Positions 43,466 through 49,253 of a DNA stretch of 49,253 nt are shown here, piece by piece. Below the pieces are notes generated by a model. That model was not told the origin of the DNA and searched no databases. It was given only the letters and a program-made list of their open reading frames with translations. Both the position numbers and the translations under genes were made by a program. The DNA is from Bacteroidales bacterium. Its GTDB lineage: Bacteria > Bacteroidota > Bacteroidia > Bacteroidales > Paludibacteraceae. The stretch lies in NCBI GenBank assembly GCA_012518275.1, contig JAAYSS010000108.1, positions 1-49,253 of the forward strand, given 5' to 3'. The first letter of the stretch is position 1. Every line of letters begins with the position of its first letter.

Positions 43466-44815
43466 ATGTTCTCAAAAAGGCTATATCTGTTGTTTATCAT
43501 GCCATTTTTTATGGCAATGACTTTTTCTGCTCCATTCAGGACGGATTCGCTTTATTCCAAGTGGATTATCGACTCTCGTATGGGCGATTTTAGAAACAAA
43601 GCAAAAACTGAACGGTTTTTGACACCGTATAATGCTTCAAACACAGCCACATGGGATTACGTGCCCGGCTTAGTTGCCAAGGCTATTCTAAAAGCTTGGG
43701 AACAATACAAAGACGAACCTTGGAGCACATATTACTTCATCGGAATCCAGAATTATGCGGATAATATCACGATGAAACTCGGTGACAGCAATATTGACGA
43801 CCTGAATGCCGCAAAGATATTCTTTGAACTCTACAGAGGTGCTTTGGATAAAGGACAAAAAGCGAAAGCACAGAAATACAAAGCAGATGCTACTTTTTGT
43901 CGGAATAAATTAAAATATGACCATACGCGCATCCAATCACCACTGCCGGGGGCAGGAGGGTTCTGGCATAAAAGCCGGTATGTCAACCAAATGTGGCTCG
44001 ACGGACTTTACATGGGTGCTGCATTTTATGCAGAATGGCAGGGAAATTTCGGTACTGAATTGAGTGAAACAGACAACCGCCAATCGTGGAATGACATTGC
44101 ACTACAGTTTGATACCATTTTTCACTACACTTGGAATCCGATAAAAAAGCTAAATTACCATGCTTGGTCAGCTGAGCCGCTCAACAAAGCTTCAAGCTTC
44201 TGGGCAGATCCTGTTACCGGAAAATCTCAAGAATTTTGGGGGCGTGGTGTAGGTTGGTTCTTTGCCGCTCTCATAGATGTGCTTGAGTATATGCCTGCCA
44301 ACCACCCGGCACGAACACGCTTGGTAGAGTATACCAACAAAGTAGCAGATGGATTAGCTACAAGACAAGATAAATCGGGTTGCTGGTATCAACTATTACA
44401 ATATGACAGCTCGATGAAAGGCACTTCCTGCAATGTAAGCAATTACTTGGAAAGTTCCGCCTCTTCAATGTTTACGTATGCTTATTTTAAGGGAATCAGG
44501 TTAGGAATATTAAATAAAAACAAATATTTTTCCACTGCTGTAAAAGCTTATCGGGGATTAATTAAAAAATTTGTAGTGGAAGAGCCGAATGGCAAAATCA
44601 AATTGATACAAAGCTGCGAATCTGCTGGTTTGAGCAGTAAGCGAAAAGGTGATGCAAATTATTATCTCTGCGGAAACGATGTGGCTGTTCATAATGATAC
44701 GGAAGGAAAAGTTTTAGGACCTTTCATCATGGCAAGTTTGGAGTATGAAAAAGCTGTAACGCAAAGTACAAATACAAAAAAAGCAAAAAGAAAGTGCTTT
44801 TTATTTTGGAGGTAG
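43466..44815 (+). CDS. GH105 unsaturated rhamnogalacturonyl/galacturonyl hydrolase
   Basis: This enzyme removes the 4,5-unsaturated uronic acid left by PL enzymes. The (alpha/alpha)6-barrel of GH88/GH105 is recognised by TWDYVPGLVAKAILKAWEQY, DDLNAAKIFFELY, NQMWLDGLYMGAAFYAEW (conserved catalytic-type Asp179) and WGRGVGWFFAALIDVLEYMP. A signal peptide at ~1-22 predicts periplasmic action. At 449 residues it is in the usual range. It lies 42 bp after the Gfo/Idh/MocA gene under operator 4. Confidence 0.92.
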   Translation: MFSKRLYLLFIMPFFMAMTFSAPFRTDSLYSKWIIDSRMGDFRNKAKTERFLTPYNASNTATWDYVPGLVAKAILKAWEQYKDEPWSTYYFIGIQNYADNITMKLGDSNIDDLNAAKIFFELYRGALDKGQKAKAQKYKADATFCRNKLKYDHTRIQSPLPGAGGFWHKSRYVNQMWLDGLYMGAAFYAEWQGNFGTELSETDNRQSWNDIALQFDTIFHYTWNPIKKLNYHAWSAEPLNKASSFWADPVTGKSQEFWGRGVGWFFAALIDVLEYMPANHPARTRLVEYTNKVADGLATRQDKSGCWYQLLQYDSSMKGTSCNVSNYLESSASSMFTYAYFKGIRLGILNKNKYFSTAVKAYRGLIKKFVVEEPNGKIKLIQSCESAGLSSKRKGDANYYLCGNDVAVHNDTEGKVLGPFIMASLEYEKAVTQSTNTKKAKRKCFLFWR

Positions 44816-44896
44816 CAGTAGATAGCAAAAATAACAATGATTTGTTAGGTAGTATTAATTATAAATTCAATTATTAACTTTTTAAAATTTTTTATT

Positions 44897-46450
44897 ATGG
44901 AAAAACATTTTACAAAATTATTTTTCATTACAGCAGTATTAATGCTTAATGTATTTAATTTTAATGGTCAAGTATTTAAATCGATTACATCAGAGCTATC
45001 GTTCGATTGTTTAAAAGAAAATATTGATGCAGCTGTTGAAGAAAACTGGGTGACATTTACTAATAATTATTCCACAAGGAAAAAGTGTGTAGAAGGTGCA
45101 ATACCAAACCTTTCTAGTAATGAAAGAATTATCACTTTTAATGTTTCGAATTGTGAATCTTTCACAATAACTGGAGATGGGAATAAAGAAGAAAGGTTTT
45201 TGTCTGTAAAAATTAATGATGGTACAGCATTTGAAACTGAAAGTTGGCCCAACGGCTGTTCAACTCAAACATTTTCCACAGAAAATACAGGAGATATAAC
45301 AATTTCAATATCAGGAGTAGAAGGTTCTGTTTATCTGGCAAATGTAACATTTACACCCGCGACAATAGCATCTCCAATAATTACAGATTTCGTTATCGAT
45401 GGCGTCTCAGCAATAATTAATCAAGATGCTGGTACAATTACTGCTCAACTTCCTTATGGAACAAACTTATCAGCGTTAACTCCAATCGTTACAACTGCAG
45501 GCGGAGCAACAGAATATACTCCAGTCGGAGCCCAAGATTTTACAAACTCAGATGCAACTCCAATAGAATACACTGTTACCGATGGAACAAACAGCAAAAC
45601 TTATAAAGTTTCCCTTACTACAGCTATTCCTCTAAAAGAAGTTACAGAAATTATATTTTCGAACTCATTTAATGCTTTTATAAATGGTGAAACAGTTACA
45701 GCTTACTATCTTGAAGGGACAGATAAACCAACAATCCAAAGCTTTGAAGCTTCTGATGGAGCAACAGTAAGTTTATCAGCAGATGGAACAAAAGTTATTG
45801 TTACAGGCGCAGATAACACCACTCGAGAATTGACGCTGACTTTAGAACCTGTAACCCCATTTGCAGCAACAACCCCACTGACATTTGATGGCTCTGAAGG
45901 AAATTGGATAAAAACAGGTTACAGTTATGATACGGAGAAAGGGTGGAGATTTGCTAAGGCAATAGAAGAAGAAACAAATAAACGTATATCTGAAGGTAAA
46001 ACCCGCCTATACTTCTTTGTTGGTAATTACAATAAACTAACATTTACTTCTGGCTCCGGAGGGAACAGAGCGATTAAAGTATTTATAAATGGTGTTGAGC
46101 AGACATCGCCCACTGAAACCGGAGCATCCGGAACTTCTTTCAGTATTTCATTATCAGGTGCAACATCATATATGGTAGAAATTAGATCGAATCAAACATC
46201 AGGAGATGGTGGAGTAACTGCCCTTGTCGCTGAGCCCGAGGTGATTAGTTCCATTGAAAAAAGTCATATTTCAAATGTGTTTTATGATGGAACAACCATT
46301 CAAAATCCAAATTTCATTCAACTGAGAGTGTATGATATCTCTGGCAGATTGATTATTACTTCGAGTAAAGACATTGACATGAGTCATTGTCAAAAAGGCA
46401 TTTATATAATAAAATCAGGACTAAGAGCAAAGAAAATAAACGTAAGATAA
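44897..46450 (+). CDS. Secreted multidomain beta-sandwich protein with T9SS C-terminal domain
   Basis: Signal peptide 1-24 (NFNGQ). Residues ~25-150 form a first beta domain (ERIITFNVSNCESFTITGDG). Residues ~155-235 are a DUF5018-like Ig unit (ITDFVIDGVSAIINQDAG, then YTVTDGTNSKTYKVSLT) and ~240-305 a second similar unit. Residues ~315-440 are another beta-sandwich (LYFFVGNYNKLTFTSGSGG). The C-terminal ~60 residues (LRVYDISGRLIITSSKD, QKGIYIIKSG, AKKINVR) form a T9SS sorting domain. There is no catalytic motif. A surface pectin-binding or adhesion role is inferred. A strong terminator ends the unit. Confidence 0.78.
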   Translation: MEKHFTKLFFITAVLMLNVFNFNGQVFKSITSELSFDCLKENIDAAVEENWVTFTNNYSTRKKCVEGAIPNLSSNERIITFNVSNCESFTITGDGNKEERFLSVKINDGTAFETESWPNGCSTQTFSTENTGDITISISGVEGSVYLANVTFTPATIASPIITDFVIDGVSAIINQDAGTITAQLPYGTNLSALTPIVTTAGGATEYTPVGAQDFTNSDATPIEYTVTDGTNSKTYKVSLTTAIPLKEVTEIIFSNSFNAFINGETVTAYYLEGTDKPTIQSFEASDGATVSLSADGTKVIVTGADNTTRELTLTLEPVTPFAATTPLTFDGSEGNWIKTGYSYDTEKGWRFAKAIEEETNKRISEGKTRLYFFVGNYNKLTFTSGSGGNRAIKVFINGVEQTSPTETGASGTSFSISLSGATSYMVEIRSNQTSGDGGVTALVAEPEVISSIEKSHISNVFYDGTTIQNPNFIQLRVYDISGRLIITSSKDIDMSHCQKGIYIIKSGLRAKKINVR

Positions 46451-46474
46451 AAAATGTCACTTAGGATTAATGCC

Positions 46475-46516
46475 AAAAAGAAGCTGTCTAAATGGAAAAG
46501 ACAGCTTCTTTTTTTT
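46475..46516 (+). terminator. Strong intrinsic terminator ending the pectin locus
   Basis: Perfect stem AAAAAGAAGCTGTCT (46475-46489) / AGACAGCTTCTTTTT (46499-46513), 9-base loop, T-run continuing to 46516. It marks the end of the last unit of the locus, just before the right repeat. Confidence 0.92.
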
Positions 46517-46539
46517 AGTTTTAAATATTAAAGATTATA

Positions 46540-46575
46540 TAGTCGTACCTTGAGTGAATCAATTAATAACGTGAA
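46540..46575. repeat. REP-like element, truncated copy
   Basis: AGTCGTACCTTGAGTGAATC then ATTAATAACGTG matches the left arm and part of the spacer of the copy at 10314-10387. The right arm is missing. It stands directly before the right DUF4884 copy, as copy 1 stands on the outer side of the left one. Confidence 0.55.
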
Positions 46576-46582
46576 CCCATAA

Positions 46583-47208
46583 CTTTTAACGATTATATAC
46601 CTGCTGTTGTCCTATTATTGTTTGGATGCGTGTAGAGTCGCTTGTCAATGCTGTGACGGAGCCGTTGCAGTTGGTAAAATAGACGTAATTTCCCATATCC
46701 CTAAATCGATATACCCAGCATCCGTCGTACTCAAAAAGATAATCGATGGTGTAGGTGTACTTGTTGTCTGAATGCTCTGTGGCAAGTGGTTGCTCATAAA
46801 GCACGACGTAAAAGTGAAAGCAGTAATAAGCATGAAAATAAGCTTTGCTAATGTTTTCATAATGGATTGTAAGTAAACGTTAATATACCTATATGGTATT
46901 CAAAGCTAGTGCTTTTTGTGAATAGAGAAAGTTATGTATTCATTTTTTTGAAAACTTTTAAAGTCATTTTCAATTGGATGAATTGATTGTCTTTGTAAAA
47001 AATTATTATTAACCCAACTCATTTTATCACTCGTGTTTCAATCATTATTTTCCAATTGAAATCCCTGCCTGAAAGCGAACATCTTATCCAAAGCCGTTAA
47101 AAAAAGACTTAACGAACAATTGGAATTTGACGTGCCTTGCAAATTCAACCGAAAAAGACTTGACTTGGTAAGATACAAGAAAGCAATAGGATGGATGAGC
47201 AGAAAATC
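46583..47208. repeat. Right copy of the ~630-bp imperfect direct repeat
   Basis: It aligns with 10940-11577 in the same orientation. It includes the frameshifted DUF4884 gene, the conserved -7 box TAGCTTTG (complement of 46901-46908), the ATTTTCAATTGGATGAATTG block and the coding remnant CKFNRKRLDLVRYKKAIGW. It is about 12 bp shorter than the left copy through small indels. The span from 46861 to 47275 holds no other gene that I can support. Confidence 0.88.
46586..46860 (-). pseudogene. DUF4884-type lipoprotein gene, frameshifted copy
   Basis: It starts MKTLAKLIFMLITAFTFTSC like the intact copy at 10943-11215. Near 46790 one base is missing (ATGAGCAACCAC against ATGAACCGACCAC), so the start frame leaves the conserved PLATEHSDN and RFRDMGNYVYFTNC segments. 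These continue in the next frame to the stop at 46586. The remaining substitutions are mostly conservative, so the inactivation looks recent compared with the duplication, or is a sequence error. Confidence 0.75.
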
Positions 47209-47275
47209 AGAAAGTTTATGAAAGTTTTTTGTAACAGATTCTTTAAAAAGTCAAAACAATCCCTTTCAAAAACCA

Positions 47276-47301
47276 TTGAGTTAAAAAATTCCGTATCTTT
47301 G
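47276..47301 (+). promoter_or_regulatory. Promoter of coaD
   Basis: TTG (47276-47278), 15 bases, then TATCTTTG (47294-47301) followed by CA. The -7 box is a perfect and very typical Bacteroidota TAnnTTTG; the spacing to the TTG is a little short. Confidence 0.7.
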
Positions 47302-47369
47302 CACTTTAATAAGAATTAGAAATCAGAAGCTGGAAGCAGAAAACTAAAAACTGCAAATTGTAAACTACC

Positions 47370-47822
47370 ATGAAACGAGCTATTTTCCCCGGAACATTTG
47401 ACCCATTCACGATTGGGCATTACAGCATTGTAAAGCGCGGTATGGAACTTTTTGATGAAATAGTAATCGGCATAGGCGTAAACCATTCGAAAAAAACGCT
47501 GTTTGACATTGAAAAACGAATGGATATCATCAAGCAGGCATTCAACGGCAATTTACGCGTATCAGTGCAATCCTACGATTGCCTGACTGTAGATTTTGCC
47601 AAGAAAGTAGGTGCTAAGTACATCTTGCGGGGACTGCGCACAGTTTCGGATTTTGAGTATGAACACACCATTGCCAATGCCAATCGGCAGTTGAGTGGTT
47701 TGGAAACGGTGCTTTTATTTACCGAAGCAGAATATTCGTTTATCTCGTCTACCGTGGTACGTGATTTGATAAAGTACAACAAGGATATCAACGATTTTTT
47801 ACCCCCGGGAGTGGAGATATAA
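47370..47822 (+). CDS. coaD: Phosphopantetheine adenylyltransferase
   Basis: CoaD transfers AMP to 4'-phosphopantetheine, the penultimate step of CoA synthesis. The nucleotidyltransferase motif [19 protein letters not shown] contains the T/HxGH element. [20 protein letters not shown] and the C-terminal [12 protein letters not shown] (ISSTxVR) are diagnostic. At 150 residues the length is normal. It lies beyond the right repeat, while the pan/coaB genes for earlier steps lie beyond the left repeat. Confidence 0.97.
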   Translation: MKRAIFPGTFDPFTIGHYSIVKRGMELFDEIVIGIGVNHSKKTLFDIEKRMDIIKQAFNGNLRVSVQSYDCLTVDFAKKVGAKYILRGLRTVSDFEYEHTIANANRQLSGLETVLLFTEAEYSFISSTVVRDLIKYNKDINDFLPPGVEI

Positions 47823-47824
47823 CC

Positions 47825-47913
47825 TAGTCGTACCCCGAGTATCTCGCTGATTAAATGTGTGAAATTTGATGATGTTATCTAGGTTGATAAATGAGCAACT
47901 CGGGGCGCGACTA
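47825..47913. repeat. REP-like imperfect palindrome, copy 2
   Basis: Arms TAGTCGTACCCCGAGT (47825-47840) and ACTCGGGGCGCGACTA (47898-47913) pair over 15-16 bp with one A-C mismatch and one G-U pair. The spacer CGCTGATTAAATGTGTGAAA is similar to copy 1 at 10314-10387, but the loop is longer. It lies in the coaD-S41 gap, where it could also reduce read-through. Confidence 0.78.
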
Positions 47914-47949
47914 CTATTATGAAGTCTTTATTATTTAAGAATAATATAT

Positions 47950-49253
47950 ATGTCCAATAAATTTTACAGAAAATATAAATACAGCTTTTTGAAAGGCATA
48001 AGTGTCATTTTAGCAACTTTTTTTGTCTTTTCCCTTTCAGCCCAAAAAGAAGAAAAGTATTTCAAAATCACTAAAAACCTAAGTGTTTTCAACAGTGTTT
48101 TGCGTGAGCTGAATGCTTTTTACGTGGATACGCTGGATTATGACAAGGTAGTGCAAACCGGTATTAACAGTATGTTGGCGTCGCTTGACCCGTACACGAT
48201 TTATATGCCGGAAGAGATGACTGACGATATCAAAATGATGACTTCAGGCGAGTATGCCGGAATTGGTGCGCTCATCATGCAGAAAGACGGCAACGTGGTG
48301 ATTTCCGAACCGTACGAAGGAATGCCGGCGCAAAAAAATGATTTGCGTGCCGGTGACATCATCTTGGAAGTAGACGGCGTGAATGCCGAAGGCAAAACCA
48401 CTTCGCAGGTCAGCGAGATGCTGAAAGGGAAAAACGGGACTAAAATTGTTGTTAAAATAAAACGTTGGAACAAGAAAAGACCGATTACTAAGAAATTTCA
48501 TCGTGAACTGATTCAATTCAGCCCGATAAGCTACCACACTGTATTCGAAAACGGTACGGGCTATGTGATGCTCAATGACTTTACCGATAAAGCGGGAGCC
48601 GAATTCAAATCGGTAGTGAGCGATATGGTAAAGCAACACCAAATAAAATCGCTGATTATTGATGTACGGAATAATCCGGGTGGAATTGTGGATGAAGCGG
48701 TGAAGATTATGGGTTATTTCGTACCTAAGGGGACTCCAATTGTTTCTACCAAAGGACGTTCCAGAGAAGTTGACCGCACCTACCGAACCCCCTTTGAGCC
48801 AATCTTTCCGGATATGAAAGTAGCGGTTTTGGTTAATCGGGCATCGGCGTCTGCTTCGGAGATTTTAGCCGGAGCGATGCAGGATTTGGATCGCGGAATT
48901 GTGGTGGGAGAGCGTACCTTCGGGAAAGGGCTGGTGCAGAATATCCGCCCTGTTGCTTATGGAGGACACGTAAAAGTAACCATCGCGAAGTACTACACAC
49001 CGAGCGGAAGATGCGTGCAAGCGCTCGATTATAGCCATCGGAACGAAGACGGAAGTGTGGGGAGGATTCCGGATAGCTTAACGACTGCATTCAAAACCAC
49101 AAAAGGGAGAATTGTGAAAGACGGTGGCGGCATTTTGCCCGATACACTTACCACTGATTCGCGGAAATTAAACATTGCCTATTATATTTTGGTGCAGAAT
49201 CACTATTTTGATTACGCCACTCGTTATGCGCAGAAGCATAACAAAATTGCTTC
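47950..49253 (+). CDS. S41 family C-terminal processing peptidase (cut by window edge)
   Basis: This CtpA-type serine protease has a signal peptide or anchor (GISVILATFFVFSLSAQ), an N-terminal helical region (LREL, FYVDTLDYDKVVQTGINSM), a PDZ domain (GIGALIMQKDGNVVISEPYE, then LRAGDIILEVDGVN) and the S41 catalytic domain. Catalytic Ser is in NRASASASEILAGAMQD and the Lys in FGKGLVQ. DVRNNPGGIVDEAV is also typical. ATG 47950 starts the frame, which is open to the window end (434 codons seen). The coaD-S41 order is one I associate with Bacteroidales genomes; the gene's role is envelope protein turnover. Confidence 0.93.
   Translation, partial: MSNKFYRKYKYSFLKGISVILATFFVFSLSAQKEEKYFKITKNLSVFNSVLRELNAFYVDTLDYDKVVQTGINSMLASLDPYTIYMPEEMTDDIKMMTSGEYAGIGALIMQKDGNVVISEPYEGMPAQKNDLRAGDIILEVDGVNAEGKTTSQVSEMLKGKNGTKIVVKIKRWNKKRPITKKFHRELIQFSPISYHTVFENGTGYVMLNDFTDKAGAEFKSVVSDMVKQHQIKSLIIDVRNNPGGIVDEAVKIMGYFVPKGTPIVSTKGRSREVDRTYRTPFEPIFPDMKVAVLVNRASASASEILAGAMQDLDRGIVVGERTFGKGLVQNIRPVAYGGHVKVTIAKYYTPSGRCVQALDYSHRNEDGSVGRIPDSLTTAFKTTKGRIVKDGGGILPDTLTTDSRKLNIAYYILVQNHYFDYATRYAQKHNKIA

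Noticed and set aside
48201-49090. Several minus-strand frames near the right edge
   Set aside because: They are antisense to the S41 peptidase, whose plus-strand frame is open to the window end with clear PDZ and SxSASE motifs.
1-49253. tRNA, rRNA, riboswitch or prophage genes
   Set aside because: None recognised on either strand by eye; a covariance-model scan would be needed to exclude small structured RNAs.

Overview
The window looks like a chromosomal segment of a Bacteroidota bacterium, most likely a Bacteroidales member of the Paludibacter/Dysgonomonadaceae type. The evidence is a SusC/SusD pair, type IX secretion (T9SS) C-terminal domains, an AT-rich base composition, and promoters of the Bacteroidota -33 TTG / -7 TAnnTTTG kind (for example TATCTTTG before coaD and TAATTTTG before cca). 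The species cannot be fixed from the sequence alone.

Left flank (1-10.3 kb), housekeeping. A partial argS runs off the left edge. It is followed by an RsuA/RluB-type pseudouridine synthase and a small membrane-anchored protein of unknown function. Nine same-strand genes then read leftward from a well-formed promoter at 10289-10259: cca, panG (DUF2520-type ketopantoate reductase), panB, panC, panD, a stand-alone coaB, a coiled-coil/J-like protein, a HIRAN protein and an M28 peptidase with a C-terminal outer-membrane beta-barrel. Together panB, panG, panC and panD make pantothenate, and coaB and the more distant coaD (47.4 kb) act in CoA assembly.

Central island (11.7-46.5 kb), a pectin utilization locus. 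A LacI-family regulator is divergent from susC. Then come SusC, SusD, a beta-helix surface lipoprotein, GH28 polygalacturonase, CE12 acetylesterase, three PL1 pectate lyases, two CE8 pectin methylesterases (one fused to an alpha/beta-hydrolase esterase), GH43, DUF4861, uronate isomerase UxaC, tagaturonate epimerase UxaE, an SDR fructuronate reductase, an exported Gfo/Idh/MocA oxidoreductase, GH105 and secreted proteins with possible binding domains. The inferred flow is surface de-esterification and cleavage, SusCD import, periplasmic trimming by GH28/GH105/GH43, then galacturonate -> tagaturonate -> fructuronate -> mannonate. Four near-identical palindromes (consensus TGTGTACGTACACA) lie before four of the transcription units and are probably the operators of the LacI protein.

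Borders. The locus lies between two imperfect direct repeats of about 630 bp (10940-11577 and 46583-47208). Each repeat carries a DUF4884 lipoprotein gene, intact on the left and frameshifted on the right, plus a conserved unidentified coding remnant. REP-like imperfect palindromes lie at 10314-10387 and 47825-47913, with a remnant at 46540. The right flank resumes housekeeping content with coaD and a partial S41 C-terminal processing peptidase.

No rRNA, tRNA, CRISPR array, transposase or integrase gene was recognised. All family assignments rest on reading motifs by eye; no database search was run.
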